NCBI GenBank assembly: GCA_946479855.1
Contig: CAMLHL010000004.1
Coordinates: 13,819-77,818 of the forward strand
Source: an uncultured Pseudomonadota bacterium
GTDB taxonomy: Bacteria > Pseudomonadota > Gammaproteobacteria > Burkholderiales > Rhodocyclaceae
Length of the DNA stretch: 64,000 bases
Direction: 5' to 3'
A model generated the notes under the pieces. The model did not search any database, was not told where the DNA came from, and saw only the letters and a list, made by a program, of their open reading frames with translations. Below, one piece after another: positions 16,890 through 27,651 of the stretch; the first letter of the stretch is position 1, and the number at the start of each line of letters is the position of its first letter. Made by a program: the position numbers and the translations under genes.

Positions 16890-17850
16890 AGTGGTCGTAT
16901 CCCTTGTGACCGAATTCGACCGGCTTGCCGTCCGGATCGATAACGGTGACTGCGCCCGCCGGGCCGGTGATCATTTCGCCGATGTTCCACAGCGGCAGTT
17001 CGAGTCGGGCGGCGATCTGGGCGATGGCCAGGCTTTGCGAGCCAGGGGCGGTAAAGCAGAGTTCGTAATCGTCGCCACCGGCCAGTTGGCAATCGAGGGC
17101 GAGGCGGCGCAGCTCGGCGTCGTAGGTTTCGCCCTTGGGCAGGTGCGGCAGCTGGACCAGCTGGACCGCGGCGGCACAGGCGGAGCGTTCGGCGATGTGG
17201 CCGAGATCGGCGAGCAGGCCGTCGGAAACGTCGATGGCGGCGCTGGCGATGCCATTCAGCGCCAAGCCGAGGGCGATGCGGGGGCGCGGCTTTTCCAGGG
17301 CGCCGATGCAGAGGCGTGGCCACGGCTCCGGCAGCTTGATTTTGCCCTGGAGGTGGGCGAGGCCGAGACTGGCCAGACCGGGACGCCCGGAAACCCAGAT
17401 CTGGTCGCCGGCCTTGGCGCCGTCGCGGCGCAGGGCGCGGCCGGGCTCGACTTCCCCCATGGCGGTGATGCAGAGATTGAGCGGGCCTTTGGTGGTGTCG
17501 CCACCGACCACATCGACACCGTATTCGGCCGCGCAGGCGAAGAAACCTTCGGCAAATTGGGCGATCCACGCCTCGTCAACCGTCGGTATCGCCCCGGCCA
17601 GTGTTACCCAGCGCGGCTGGGCGCCCATCGCGGCGAGGTCGGAAAGATTGACGGCGAGCGCCTTCCAGCCGAGATTTTTCGGATCGGTGTCGGGCAGGAA
17701 ATGGGTGCCGGCGACCAGCATGTCGGTGGTGACGGCAAGCTGCTTGCCGGGTGTCGGCTGGAGCAGGGCGCAGTCGTCGCCAGGACCGAGCACGGCCGAG
17801 GGAGTGGGCCTGGCGAAGTACTTGTCGATCAGCGCAAATTCGCCAGGCAT
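16873..17850 (-). CDS. thiL: Thiamine-monophosphate kinase
   Basis: A 325-residue member of the PurM/ThiL kinase family, which phosphorylates thiamine monophosphate to thiamine diphosphate. It opens with GEFALIDKYFARPTPS then VLGPGDDCALLQP, the ATP and metal-binding aspartates; AVNLSDLAAMGAQPRW and DVSDGLLADLGHIAERS follow, and GGDDYELCFT is near residue 240. It starts five bases after nusB and overlaps pgpA, in the standard beta- and gammaproteobacterial order. Confidence 0.96.
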   Translation of the reverse strand: MPGEFALIDKYFARPTPSAVLGPGDDCALLQPTPGKQLAVTTDMLVAGTHFLPDTDPKNLGWKALAVNLSDLAAMGAQPRWVTLAGAIPTVDEAWIAQFAEGFFACAAEYGVDVVGGDTTKGPLNLCITAMGEVEPGRALRRDGAKAGDQIWVSGRPGLASLGLAHLQGKIKLPEPWPRLCIGALEKPRPRIALGLALNGIASAAIDVSDGLLADLGHIAERSACAAAVQLVQLPHLPKGETYDAELRRLALDCQLAGGDDYELCFTAPGSQSLAIAQIAARLELPLWNIGEMITGPAGAVTVIDPDGKPVEFGHKGYDHFGAQA

Positions 17851-17854
17851 GGGC

Positions 17855-18343
17855 TTACTTGCCCTTCTTGCGGGCCGCGACCTCGGCCGGGCGCAAGACG
17901 CCGGCGACCTTGTCGAGCACGCCGTTGACGTACTTGTGGCCGTCGGTGCCGCCGAAGGACTTGGTCAGTTCGATGGCTTCGTTGATGATCACGCGGTAGG
18001 GCGTTTCAGGGTGATTGAGCATTTCGAAGCTACCCATCATCAGGATGCAGGCCTCGACTGGCGACAGTTCGGTGAATGGGCGGTCGATGTGCGCGGAAAT
18101 CTGCTCGATCAGCTTTTCCTGCTGGGCCATGACGCCGCGCAGGGTGCCGACGAAGAATTCGCGGTCGGCTCTGGCAAAGCCGTCCAGCTCAGGCAGGTGA
18201 GCTTCGATGGCGGCTTCGTCGGCACCGCCGACGCGCCACTGGTAGAGCCCCTGCAACGCGAATTCGCGGGCCCGGCGGCGGGCCGACTTGGGCGGTGCCT
18301 TGGGTTCTTCCGGCTGGGGGGTGTCACTGGCGAAGGTGGTCAT
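17855..18343 (-). CDS. nusB: Transcription antitermination factor NusB
   Basis: A 162-residue all-helical protein: [19 protein letters not shown] near the N terminus and [16 protein letters not shown], then [20 protein letters not shown] near the C terminus, both NusB signatures. NusB with NusE (S10) binds boxA RNA and supports rRNA antitermination. About 20 extra residues precede the fold. Its ATG overlaps the ribH stop as ATGA. Confidence 0.96.
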   Translation of the reverse strand: MTTFASDTPQPEEPKAPPKSARRRAREFALQGLYQWRVGGADEAAIEAHLPELDGFARADREFFVGTLRGVMAQQEKLIEQISAHIDRPFTELSPVEACILMMGSFEMLNHPETPYRVIINEAIELTKSFGGTDGHKYVNGVLDKVAGVLRPAEVAARKKGK

Positions 18344-18813
18344 TGGGCGATCGCTTTCTGGAGATTGGCCATTTCGACGGCGGCCTGGGCGCAGTCGGCG
18401 CCCTTGGGTTGCATGCGGACTTCGGCCTGCTCGTCAGTTTCGCAGGTCAGGATGCCGTTGGCGATGGGAATGCCGTTGTCGAGCTGGACTTCCATGATGG
18501 CGCGGCAAGCGTCGTTGGAGACGACTTCGAAGTGGTAGGTTTCGCCGCGGATGACGGCGCCGAGGGCAATCAGGGCGTCGTATTTGCCGCTGTTGGCCAG
18601 GGTTTGCAGGATCAGCGGAATTTCCAGCGCGCCGGGGCAGGTGGCGATGGCCATGTCGGCGTCGCCGACACCGAGGCGCTTCAGCTCATCGACGCAGGCG
18701 GAAAGCAGGCCTTCGCAGACGGGCAGGTTGAAGCGGCTCATGACGATGCCGATCTTCAGGCCGGCGCCGTTGAGGTTGTTGTCGTATTCGTAGACGTTGT
18801 CGAAGCGGGACAT
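18340..18813 (-). CDS. ribH: 6,7-dimethyl-8-ribityllumazine synthase
   Basis: A 157-residue enzyme joining 5-amino-6-ribitylaminouracil and dihydroxybutanone phosphate. Key stretches are [32 protein letters not shown] and [20 protein letters not shown], the last two lining the active site. It lies four bases after ribB, whose product is one of its substrates, and overlaps nusB. Confidence 0.97.
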   Translation of the reverse strand: MSRFDNVYEYDNNLNGAGLKIGIVMSRFNLPVCEGLLSACVDELKRLGVGDADMAIATCPGALEIPLILQTLANSGKYDALIALGAVIRGETYHFEVVSNDACRAIMEVQLDNGIPIANGILTCETDEQAEVRMQPKGADCAQAAVEMANLQKAIAQ

Positions 18814-18817
18814 GGTT

Positions 18818-19927
18818 TTATAACTCGGCGGGGGAGGTGACGAAACCGGTGACTTCCAGGCCGAAGCCGGTCATCGAGGGCATCTTGCGCGGGCTGGAGA
18901 GGAGGCGCATCTTGGAAACGCCGACATCGCGCAGAATCTGGGCGCCGATGCCGTAGGTGCGCGGGTCCCACTTGGTCTGGGGCCTTGGGGCGTTGCCGGC
19001 CAGGCGGGTGATCAGGTCTTCCCCGCATTCGGCGCGGTGCATCAGCACGATGACGCCGTGACCGTTTTTGGTCAGCGCCGCCTGCGCCTGGTCGATCGAG
19101 AAGGACTGCTGCTTGCTGGCCGGGTCGAGGAAGTCGAGGACCGACAGCGGTTCATGGACGCGGACCAGGGTTTCGCCGCCGGCCGGAATCTCGCCCTTGA
19201 CCAGCGCCAGATGGGTGGCGCCACTGGCGCGGTCGACATAGGCGTGCAGGGTGAAATCGCCGTGCGCGGTACTGATGACCTTGCTGGTGACGCGTTCGAC
19301 CAGTTTTTCCGAGGCGGCGCGGTAGTGAATCAGATCGGCGATGGTGCCGATTTTCAGGTCGTGTGCCTTGGCGAATTCCATCAGTTCCGGCAGGCGGGCC
19401 ATGGTGCCGTCGTCGTTCATGATTTCGCAGATGACCGACGAAGGTTCGAGGCCAGCCATGCCGGCCAGGTCGCAGCCGGCTTCGGTGTGGCCGGCGCGGA
19501 CCAGGACGCCGCCTTCGCGGGCGGTGATCGGGAAGACGTGGCCGGGCTGGACGATGTCGTCGATGGTCGTGTGCTTGGCGACGGCGACCTGGATGGTGCG
19601 CGCCCGGTCGGCGGCCGAGATGCCGGTGGTGACGCCTTCGGCCGCTTCGATCGAGACGGTGAAGGCGGTGCCGTACTGGGTCTTGTTGTTGCTCGCCATC
19701 TGGGTCAGGCCGAGCTTCTTGCAGCGTGCTTCGGTCAGCGTCAGGCAGATCAGGCCGCGGCCATACTTGGCCATGAAGTTGATCGCTTCCGGCGTGATGT
19801 GCTCGGCGGCCATGACGAGGTCGCCTTCGTTTTCGCGGTCTTCTTCATCGACCAGGATGACCATGCGGCCAGCCTTGAGTTCGGCCACGATCTCGGCGGT
19901 ATTGGCGATGGCGGGGTGCGGGGGCAT
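18818..19927 (-). CDS. ribB: 3,4-dihydroxy-2-butanone 4-phosphate synthase with degenerate RibA half
   Basis: A protein of 369 residues. The N-terminal RibB domain is complete ([38 protein letters not shown]). The C-terminal GTP-cyclohydrolase-II-like half lacks the zinc cysteines: where RibA has a conserved VRVH-x-ECLTGDVF...CDCG stretch, this one reads [14 protein letters not shown]. It therefore probably makes only dihydroxybutanone phosphate; RibA activity should be encoded elsewhere. The ATG at 19927, with GGAAG upstream, was preferred over a TTG at 19948. First gene of the operon. Confidence 0.93.
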   Translation of the reverse strand: MPPHPAIANTAEIVAELKAGRMVILVDEEDRENEGDLVMAAEHITPEAINFMAKYGRGLICLTLTEARCKKLGLTQMASNNKTQYGTAFTVSIEAAEGVTTGISAADRARTIQVAVAKHTTIDDIVQPGHVFPITAREGGVLVRAGHTEAGCDLAGMAGLEPSSVICEIMNDDGTMARLPELMEFAKAHDLKIGTIADLIHYRAASEKLVERVTSKVISTAHGDFTLHAYVDRASGATHLALVKGEIPAGGETLVRVHEPLSVLDFLDPASKQQSFSIDQAQAALTKNGHGVIVLMHRAECGEDLITRLAGNAPRPQTKWDPRTYGIGAQILRDVGVSKMRLLSSPRKMPSMTGFGLEVTGFVTSPAEL

Positions 19928-20028
19928 GGGGGCTTCCGGGAACGGCAAAAGGGCTGCTATTTTCGCAGAAACAGCGCGTTAGCACACGACTTTACTAGGG
20001 CGCCGGCCTTACGGGGCGCCTCCGACGC

Positions 20029-20622
20029 TCAGGGCAGATAGGCTTCGACCTGGATGTGCAGGCGGACTTCGTCGCCGATGAAGGGGATGCCCTGCTGCAT
20101 GCCGAAGTCGGAGCGGCGCAGCACGCCCTGGGCGTCGGCGCCGCAGCCGCGCTTGCGGTTGGCGAGATTGAAGCCGCACTTGAAGCGGCTGACTTCCAGT
20201 CGCAGCGGGCGGATTTCGCCGAGCATGACCAACTTGCCTTCGACGGCGGTCAGCTTGTCGTCGGTGAAGAGCAGCTTGTCACTGCGGAACAGGATGTCCG
20301 GGAAATCTTTCGCCTTGAACCAGTTATCGCCGAGCAGCACCTCGTCGCGCTTGGCCAGGCCGGTGTCGAGCGAGGCAACGGCGATGCGGATGTCGATGCG
20401 GCCGGTCTTGGCCTCGGGATCGAATTCGATGACCCCGCTGCTCTGCTTGAACCAGCCGCGCTGGGTCGAGAAGCCGTGGTGATCGATCTCGAAGCTGGCG
20501 TAGGTGTGGGTCGGATCGACGGTGTATTCGGCGGCCTGGGCAAAGGGCGCGAAGACGGCGAGGAGGAGAGCGGAGAGAAAGGCGATCCCCCACGGGGACT
20601 TCTGAAAGGCTGCGGTCGACAT
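20029..20622 (-). CDS. YceI-family periplasmic protein
   Basis: A 197-residue protein with a signal peptide (IAFLSALLLAVFAPFAQA then AEYTVD). The mature part is a YceI lipocalin-like barrel: VDPTHTYASFEIDHHGFSTQ, KTGRIDIRIAVASLDTG, FPDILFRSDKL. YceI proteins bind isoprenoid or other amphiphiles in the periplasm; the ligand here is unknown. Divergent from the spermidine-synthase-like gene across 90 bases. Codons 1-5 are formed by a copy of the dispersed motif. Confidence 0.93.
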   Translation of the reverse strand: MSTAAFQKSPWGIAFLSALLLAVFAPFAQAAEYTVDPTHTYASFEIDHHGFSTQRGWFKQSSGVIEFDPEAKTGRIDIRIAVASLDTGLAKRDEVLLGDNWFKAKDFPDILFRSDKLLFTDDKLTAVEGKLVMLGEIRPLRLEVSRFKCGFNLANRKRGCGADAQGVLRRSDFGMQQGIPFIGDEVRLHIQVEAYLP

Positions 20623-20640
20623 CGGAAAATGGGCAAAAAC
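20610..20640 (+). repeat. Uptake-like motif copy (start of yceI)
   Basis: The core CTGCGGTCGAC is at 20610-20620. AAAA follows at +6 to +9 and AAAAA at +15 to +19. On the gene strand it encodes S-T-A-A-F directly after the start methionine. Confidence 0.7.
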
Positions 20641-20712
20641 CGGAAACGCGATGCCCTTCAGACCGTGGGCACCCTGGGCCGTTCCATCGAATTCGGGTTA
20701 GCATCCTCGCCC

Positions 20713-22239
20713 ATGCGTCATGCCCTCCTTTTTTCCGTCTTCGTCATCGCTTCTTGCGGGCTGGCCTACGAACTGATCGCCGGCGCACTGTCGTCCTACC
20801 TGCTCGGCGATTCGGTGACGCAGTTTTCGACGGTGATCGGCACCTACCTGTTCGCCATGGGCGCCGGCTCGTGGCTGTCCAAATACATCACCCGCGACCT
20901 GATCGGGCGCTTCATCCAGATCGAGCTGATGGTCGGGCTGCTGGGCGGCTTTTCGGCGGTCGGGCTGTTTCTGGTGTTCACCTGGCTGGCGGCGCCTTTC
21001 AAGCTGGTACTTTATCTGGCGGTGTTCGGTGTCGGCGTGCTGGTTGGCCTGGAAATCCCGCTGGTCATGCGCATCCTGAAGCGTGAGCTGGCCTTCAAGG
21101 ACCTGGTGTCGCAAGTGCTCACGTTCGATTATCTCGGCGCGCTGGCGGTGTCCATCCTCTTTCCGCTGGTGCTGGCGCCGCAACTCGGCATGGTCCGTAC
21201 CGGGTTGCTCTTCGGCGTGCTCAACGTCGGCGTCGCGCTGTGGGCCTTGCATCTGTTCCGCGACCAGTTGCCGGGCCGGCGCTGGCTGGCCGTGCAAAGC
21301 TGGAGCGTCTTCGGACTGCTCGCCATCGGCTTTGCCGGGGCCGGCCAGCTGACGACCTTCGCCGAGGCCCATCTCTATGCCGACGAAATCGTCCATGCCG
21401 AGACGACGCCCTACCAGCGCATCGTCGTCACCCGCTGGCGCGACGACCTGCGGCTGTTCCTCAACAACAACCTGCAGTTTTCCTCGCACGACGAATACCG
21501 CTACCACGAGGCGCTGGTCCATCCCGGGCTGTCCAGCCTGCCCGGTGCCAAACGGGTGCTGGTGCTCGGGGGCGGCGACGGGTTGGCGGTGCGCGAAATC
21601 CTCAAGTACCCGAACGTCGAGTCGGTGACCCTGGTCGATCTCGATCCGGCAATGACCCGGCTGTTCTCGACGGCGCTGGCGCTGGTCGCCTTGAACCGGG
21701 GTTCGCTGCAGTCGGAGCGGGTCAAAGTGATCAATGCCGATGCGCTGCAATGGCTGGAGGAGAGCCGTGATTACTTTGATTTCATCGTCATCGACTTTCC
21801 CGATCCGGCCAATTTCGCCCTCGGCAAGCTGTACACCTCGGCCTTCTACCGGCTGGTCGAAAAGCGCCTGTCGGCCCGTGGTCGGCTCGTCGTGCAATCG
21901 ACCTCGCCGCTCTATGCCCGGCAATCGTTCTGGTGCGTCGTGGCGACGCTGGAAGCGGCCGGTTTCAAGACGGCGCCTTATCACGCGCTGGTGCCGTCGT
22001 TCGGCGAATGGGGTTTCATCATCGCCGGCCGGGAGGAATTCGCCATGCCTGTCCCGGCAGGGGCGTTCCTTGGAACTGCGGTCGACGGGGAAAAAACGCG
22101 ATTTTTGACCGGCGAAACCTTGTCTGGCCTGTTCAGTTTTCCGGCCGACATGGCGCGCGTGCCGGCCGAAGTGAACCAACTGAACAACCAGGTATTGGTG
22201 CGCTACTTCGAGACGGAGTGGCGCCAGGTCATCCGTTAG
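20713..22239 (+). CDS. Membrane-anchored polyamine aminopropyltransferase-like protein (SpeE-like)
   Basis: A 508-residue protein with seven or so N-terminal membrane helices (residues 1 to about 205) fused to a spermidine-synthase-type methyltransferase fold. The soluble half has ETTPYQRIVVTRW, HEALVHPGL, then the nucleotide-binding loop VLVLGGGDGLAVREILKY, the acid VDLDPAM and FIVIDFPDP. The family transfers aminopropyl groups, but long membrane-bound members have untested substrates. The ATG at 20713 starts the first helix; upstream frame is an artefact of yceI antisense. It converges with, and overlaps by 11 bases, the GGDEF-EAL gene. Confidence 0.88.
   Translation: MRHALLFSVFVIASCGLAYELIAGALSSYLLGDSVTQFSTVIGTYLFAMGAGSWLSKYITRDLIGRFIQIELMVGLLGGFSAVGLFLVFTWLAAPFKLVLYLAVFGVGVLVGLEIPLVMRILKRELAFKDLVSQVLTFDYLGALAVSILFPLVLAPQLGMVRTGLLFGVLNVGVALWALHLFRDQLPGRRWLAVQSWSVFGLLAIGFAGAGQLTTFAEAHLYADEIVHAETTPYQRIVVTRWRDDLRLFLNNNLQFSSHDEYRYHEALVHPGLSSLPGAKRVLVLGGGDGLAVREILKYPNVESVTLVDLDPAMTRLFSTALALVALNRGSLQSERVKVINADALQWLEESRDYFDFIVIDFPDPANFALGKLYTSAFYRLVEKRLSARGRLVVQSTSPLYARQSFWCVVATLEAAGFKTAPYHALVPSFGEWGFIIAGREEFAMPVPAGAFLGTAVDGEKTRFLTGETLSGLFSFPADMARVPAEVNQLNNQVLVRYFETEWRQVIR
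22076..22106 (+). repeat. Uptake-like motif copy (in speE-like gene)
   Basis: The core CTGCGGTCGAC is at 22076-22086. AAAAAA follows at +5 to +10 and TTTTT at +16 to +20. It encodes A-V-D followed by GEKTRF in a poorly conserved C-terminal loop. Confidence 0.75.
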
Positions 22240-24001
22240 CCGGGCTTGCAATGCCCGGGTTGTCGCGCCGAGCCTGCAGGTAGGCCAGCGTTTCCTCGTA
22301 GGGCAGCGGCTTGCTGTACAGGTGGCCCTGCAGCGTGTCGCAGCCGAGGCGTGCCAGGAAGGCGCGCTGCATGTCGTTTTCGACCCCTTCCCCGACCAGT
22401 TCGAGGCCAAGGCTGTGGCCGAGCGCAATGGTGGCCTTGCAGATCGCGGCATCGTTGACGTCGGTCTCGATGTCCTTGACAAAGGAACGGTCGAGTTTCA
22501 GGCGCTGGATCGGCAAGTGCTTCAGGTAGGCCAGCGAGGAATAGCCGGTGCCGAAGTCGTCGATGGCCAGAACGATGCCCATCGCTGCCAGCTGGTCGAG
22601 GATGGACAGCGTCGTTTCCGGATTCTCCATCGCCGTGCTCTCGGTGACTTCGAGTTCGATATCCTGCGGTGAAAGCTCGTAGCAGGCCAGCGCGCCGCGG
22701 ACAAGGAGGAGCAGGTTTTCGTGGCGCAACTGCTGGGCCGAAATATTGATGGCGACCCGGATGCCGTCGATACCCTCCTGCTTGAAGTTGCGAATCAGCC
22801 GGCAGGTTTCCCAGATCACCCAGTCGCCGAGCGGCTGGATCAATCCGGTTTCTTCGGCAATGGTGATGAAGCGCAGCGGCGGGACCGAACCGAAGATCGG
22901 ATTGTTCCAGCGCAGCAGCGCTTCGAGGCCGATTACCCGGCCGGTCGTGGTCTGGATCTGTGGTTGGAAGTACAGCGCAAACTCGCTGTCGCCCGGGGAA
23001 ATTCCCGAAACGGCCTGACGCAGCTCGTTTTCCATTTGCAGCCGCTCGCCGGCCGCTTCGTTCATGCGGGCCGTGTAGAACTGGTGATTGTTGCGACCGG
23101 CACTCTTGGCGTGATACATCGCCGTGTCGGCATTGCGCAGCAGCGTGCCGGGGTCGCCGCCATCGATCGGGAACAGGCTGATGCCGATCGACGGCGTGGC
23201 GTAGAGGATGTGATCGGCGATCCGGTAGCTGTCGGCCAGGTTGCTCTGGATCTTGCTGGCGACGCGGGCAGCCGTCAGCGGATTTTCGATTTCCGGCAGG
23301 ACGACGACGAATTCGTCGCCGCCGATGCGCGCCACCAGATCGCTGGAACGCACGCATTCGCGCAGGCGCAGGGCGACTTTCTGCAGCAGCTCATCGCCCA
23401 CCTGATGGCCCAGCGTATCGTTGATGTTCTTGAAATTGTCGAGGTCGATCAGCATCAGCGCCAGCTGATGGTTTTCCCGTTCGCAGATGCGCAGCGACTG
23501 ACCCAGTTGCGACTCGAAGGCAAGCCGGTTGGGAAGGTTGGTCAGCGGGTCGTGATAGGCCAGATAGGCGAGCCGGTCGGCGACTTCCTTGCTGGCATTG
23601 ATGTCGGTGAAATTGGCGACATAGCACTGCACGCTGCCGTCGTCGTTGCGCATTACGGCAATCTTCAGCCAGCGCGGATAGCTGGTGCCATCCTTGCTCT
23701 TGTTCCAGATTTCACCTTCCCAGAAATCCTTGGCCTTCAGCGCCTGCCACATGGTCGCGTAAAACTCCCGGCTGCTGTGGCCGGACGCCAGCATGCGGGG
23801 ATTGTTGCCGCGCAGTTCGTCGAGCGAATAACCGCTCAGGCGGCAAAAAGCCCCGTTGGCGGCAACGATCAGGTTGTTCGCACTGGTGACCATGATCGGC
23901 TCGTGACTCTGCTCGTAGGCTCGCAACAAGACCGCCCCGGACAGTGCGGCGCTGTCCGGGGCGGTGATCTTGGTGCCGGCGGGGAGGGCAGGATCGGTCA
24001 C
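22229..24001 (-). CDS. PAS-GGDEF-EAL cyclic-di-GMP protein
   Basis: A 590-residue cytoplasmic protein: PAS domain (about 25-145), GGDEF domain (about 160-320) and EAL domain (about 335-580). The GGDEF site is intact (RIGGDEF), with an upstream RSSD I-site. The EAL domain keeps EALLRW, DDFGTGYSSLAYL and KLDRSFVKD, the residues for metal binding and hydrolysis. It may therefore both make and break cyclic di-GMP, the balance being set by the PAS sensor. No membrane helix is present. It is convergent with the speE-like gene. Confidence 0.94.
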   Translation of the reverse strand: MTDPALPAGTKITAPDSAALSGAVLLRAYEQSHEPIMVTSANNLIVAANGAFCRLSGYSLDELRGNNPRMLASGHSSREFYATMWQALKAKDFWEGEIWNKSKDGTSYPRWLKIAVMRNDDGSVQCYVANFTDINASKEVADRLAYLAYHDPLTNLPNRLAFESQLGQSLRICERENHQLALMLIDLDNFKNINDTLGHQVGDELLQKVALRLRECVRSSDLVARIGGDEFVVVLPEIENPLTAARVASKIQSNLADSYRIADHILYATPSIGISLFPIDGGDPGTLLRNADTAMYHAKSAGRNNHQFYTARMNEAAGERLQMENELRQAVSGISPGDSEFALYFQPQIQTTTGRVIGLEALLRWNNPIFGSVPPLRFITIAEETGLIQPLGDWVIWETCRLIRNFKQEGIDGIRVAINISAQQLRHENLLLLVRGALACYELSPQDIELEVTESTAMENPETTLSILDQLAAMGIVLAIDDFGTGYSSLAYLKHLPIQRLKLDRSFVKDIETDVNDAAICKATIALGHSLGLELVGEGVENDMQRAFLARLGCDTLQGHLYSKPLPYEETLAYLQARRDNPGIASPANG

Positions 24002-24048
24002 TGATGCGGCCTGTCTGGATGATCGGGGTGGGGCTGTCTGGTTACAGT

Positions 24049-25140
<1,092 letters not shown>

Positions 25141-25149
25141 AGGTTTTCC

Positions 25150-25728
25150 TTAAACGGCTTTGCCGTGCAACTGTTGTTGGGCGCCGGCAAAGTCTCCGGC
25201 GGCAATTTTCGGCCAGGCCAGCAGACAGCGGGCGAGGGCGTGTTCGATCTCCGGCAGTTCTTCCTTGCGCGGCTGGTGCAGGACGAAGTCGACCACCTGC
25301 TGGGTCATGCCGAGCGTGCGCGGGTGGCCGATGCCCAAGCGCAGGCGCCAGAAGTCGGGGGTGCCGAGCCTGGCCTGGATGTCCTTCAGGCCGTTGTGGC
25401 CGCCGTTGCCGCCGCCCTGCTTGAGGCGGATGCCGCCGGGCGGCAGGTCCAGCTCGTCATGGATGACGAGAATTTCGTCCGGGGAAATTTTGTAGAAATT
25501 GGCCAGCGCCGCGACCGCCTGGCCGGAGCGGTTCATGAAGGTGGTCGGCTGTAGCAGCCAGGTTTCACCGGCGCGGGCTGCCTTGCCGAAAAACTTGGCT
25601 TGCAGGGTGAGGCTCACCTTGAGTTTGTCGGCAAGCTGGTCGATGAACCAAAAACCGGCGTTGTGCCGGGTGGCTTCGTATTCGGAACCCGGGTTGCCGA
25701 GGCCGACGATCAGGCGGGGAGGGGTCAT
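25150..25728 (-). CDS. pth: Peptidyl-tRNA hydrolase
   Basis: A 192-residue esterase that frees tRNA from stalled peptidyl-tRNA. It has [18 protein letters not shown] with the catalytic histidine, [10 protein letters not shown], and [19 protein letters not shown] with the catalytic aspartate; GGHNGLKDI completes the active site. Upstream of ychF and downstream of rplY, separated from rplY by a hairpin terminator that is probably only partial. Confidence 0.97.
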   Translation of the reverse strand: MTPPRLIVGLGNPGSEYEATRHNAGFWFIDQLADKLKVSLTLQAKFFGKAARAGETWLLQPTTFMNRSGQAVAALANFYKISPDEILVIHDELDLPPGGIRLKQGGGNGGHNGLKDIQARLGTPDFWRLRLGIGHPRTLGMTQQVVDFVLHQPRKEELPEIEHALARCLLAWPKIAAGDFAGAQQQLHGKAV

Positions 25729-25740
25729 AACTATAAGTGC

Positions 25741-25776
25741 GAAAAGGCCGCCGGCGGCATGAAGCCTGCGGCGGCC
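25741..25776 (-). terminator. Hairpin after rplY
   Basis: On the minus strand GGCCGCCG pairs with CGGCGGCC around an inner partly paired loop, followed directly by TTTTC. It lies between the rplY stop and pth start. Confidence 0.6.
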
Positions 25777-25797
25777 ATTACAGCAGGTTGCCGGAAA

Positions 25798-26403
25798 TTA
25801 CTCGGCAGCAGCTTCGCCTTCGGCGGCTTCTTCCGCGGCACCACCCTTGCCGACCACGCCAACGACGACGTCGTCAGCAGTGTGGTGGGCCAGTTTGACA
25901 CCCTTCGGCAGCTTGAGCTGGGACAGGTGGATGCTTTCGCCGATCTTCAGGGCGCCGAGGTCGACTTCGATGAACTCGGGCAGGTCGCCGGCCAGGCACA
26001 CGACGTCGACTTCAGTCAGGACGTGGTTGACCAGGCCGCCGTTGAGCTTGACGCCGGGGGCGTTTTCTTCGTTGGTGAAGTGCAGCGGCACCTTGATGTG
26101 CAGTTCGTGCGTGGCATCGACGCGCTGGAAGTCGACGTGCAGGACGAGCGGGCGGTAGGCGTGGACTTGCGTGTCACGCAGCAGAACCTGTTCCTTCTTG
26201 CCATCGACGACGAGGTTGATGATCGAAGAATGGAAGGCTTCCTTCTTCAGCTTCAGCAACAGGTCGTTGTGATCCACCTCGATCGATTGCGGGGCAGCGG
26301 CGCCACCGTAAACGATGCCGGGCACCTTGGCAGCGTGACGCAGGCGGCGGCTCGCACCCGTTCCCTGCAGCGTACGCGCTTGCGCGATCAGTTCAAAAGT
26401 CAT
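25798..26403 (-). CDS. rplY: 50S ribosomal protein L25/general stress protein Ctc
   Basis: A 201-residue long-form L25. The N-terminal 5S-rRNA-binding domain ([34 protein letters not shown]) is followed by the Ctc-type beta domain and an Ala/Glu-rich tail ending [11 protein letters not shown]. Located between prs and pth, the standard arrangement. Confidence 0.96.
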   Translation of the reverse strand: MTFELIAQARTLQGTGASRRLRHAAKVPGIVYGGAAAPQSIEVDHNDLLLKLKKEAFHSSIINLVVDGKKEQVLLRDTQVHAYRPLVLHVDFQRVDATHELHIKVPLHFTNEENAPGVKLNGGLVNHVLTEVDVVCLAGDLPEFIEVDLGALKIGESIHLSQLKLPKGVKLAHHTADDVVVGVVGKGGAAEEAAEGEAAAE

Positions 26404-26457
26404 GGTGTTACTCCAGAGTTTTCCCGGTCCGCGACCAGAACGGGAAGGTTAAAAAAC

Positions 26458-27408
26458 TTAGTCGATGAACAGCGACGAGACGGAGTCGTCGTTGCTGATC
26501 CGGCGAATGGTTTCGGCCATGATTTCGGCCACGGAAAGCTGGCGGATGCGCGGGCAGGCAGCGGCATCATCGCGTAGCGGAATGGTGTCGGTGACGACCA
26601 GGGCGTCGAGGTCGGAATCATTGACGCGTTCGACGGCCGGGCCGGAGAGCACCGGGTGGGTGCAATAGGCGACGACCTTCTTGGCGCCATTGGCCTTGAG
26701 GGCGGTGGCTGCCTTGCACAGGGTGCCGGCGGTGTCGACCATGTCGTCCATGATGATGCAGGTGCGGCCGTCGACTTCACCGATGATGTTCATCACTTCG
26801 GAGACGTTGGCCTTCGGGCGGCGCTTGTCGATGATCGCCAGGTCGCATTCGAGGCGCTTGGCCAGCGAACGGGCGCGGACGACGCCGCCGTGATCGGGCG
26901 AAACGACCAGCGGGTTTTCGTAATTCTGCTTGCGGATGTCGTCGAGCAGAATGGGCAGGGCATAAATGTTATCGACCGGAATGTCGAAGAAGCCCTGGAT
27001 CTGTTCAGCGTGCAGGTCCATGGTCAACACGCGGTCGACGCCGGAAGCGGCGAGCATGTTGGCGACCAGCTTGGCGGCGATGGGCACACGCGAGGAGCGC
27101 GAGCGGCGGTCCTGGCGGGCATAGCCAAAATAAGGGATGGCGGCGGTGATGCGGCCAGCCGAGGCGCGTTTCAGTGCGTCGACGATGACCAGAAGTTCCA
27201 TCAGGTTGTCGTTGGTCGGGGCGCAGGTCGATTGGAGCACGAAGATGTCGCGGCCGCGCACGTGTTCCTGCAATTCGACGCTGACCTCGCCGTCGGAAAA
27301 ACGACCGACGTTGGCGCGACCGAGATCGACATTGAGCTGTTTTGCGACATCGGCAGCCAGTTTCGGGTTGGCGTTGCCGGTGAAGACCATCAAGCTGTTG
27401 TAGGCCAT
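26458..27408 (-). CDS. prs: Ribose-phosphate pyrophosphokinase
   Basis: A 316-residue enzyme making phosphoribosyl pyrophosphate from ribose-5-phosphate and ATP. It has [20 protein letters not shown], the flexible loop [28 protein letters not shown] and the PRPP-binding loop [12 protein letters not shown]. The start [11 protein letters not shown] at 27408 gives the exact family length; the longer frame runs back through tRNA-Gln and is false. First gene of prs-rplY-pth-ychF, preceded by a terminator and the tRNA. Confidence 0.97.
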   Translation of the reverse strand: MAYNSLMVFTGNANPKLAADVAKQLNVDLGRANVGRFSDGEVSVELQEHVRGRDIFVLQSTCAPTNDNLMELLVIVDALKRASAGRITAAIPYFGYARQDRRSRSSRVPIAAKLVANMLAASGVDRVLTMDLHAEQIQGFFDIPVDNIYALPILLDDIRKQNYENPLVVSPDHGGVVRARSLAKRLECDLAIIDKRRPKANVSEVMNIIGEVDGRTCIIMDDMVDTAGTLCKAATALKANGAKKVVAYCTHPVLSGPAVERVNDSDLDALVVTDTIPLRDDAAACPRIRQLSVAEIMAETIRRISNDDSVSSLFID

Positions 27409-27463
27409 TTCGACGTTCCTCCGGACTTTCAGCATATTCGCCTGCCTTTGCCCGACACAATGA

Positions 27464-27490
27464 AAATCGGGCAGGCTTGTGACCTGCCCG
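27464..27490 (-). terminator. Terminator of tRNA-Gln
   Basis: A perfect 8-bp stem (CGGGCAGG 27468-27475 with CCTGCCCG 27483-27490, loop of 7) is followed on the minus strand by ATTTTC. It lies nine bases after the tRNA-Gln 3' end and before prs. Confidence 0.75.
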
Positions 27491-27499
27491 AAGGAAGCT

Positions 27500-27576
27500 T
27501 GGCTGGGGAAGAAGGATTCGAACCTTCGAATGCCGGAATCAAAATCCGGTGCCTTGACCAACTTGGCGACTCCCCA
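27500..27576 (-). tRNA. tRNA-Gln (anticodon TTG)
   Basis: A complete cloverleaf on the minus strand: acceptor TGGGGAG pairs with TTCCCCA, discriminator G and encoded CCA. The anticodon stem CCGGA/TCCGG encloses TTTTGAT, anticodon TTG. The T arm is GAAGG-TTCGAAT-CCTTC. It lies between ispE and prs, as in many betaproteobacteria. Confidence 0.97.
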
Positions 27577-27651
27577 GCGGGTTGCTTGAACGGGTTCGCG
27601 TCCAAGCGAGGCGCGAATATTACAGGAGTCGAAGCGGGAAAGCCAGTCTTT

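Noticed and set aside
20056..20712. N-terminal extension of the speE-like protein
   Set aside because: The extra 219 codons are antisense to yceI; the membrane domain begins at the ATG at 20713.
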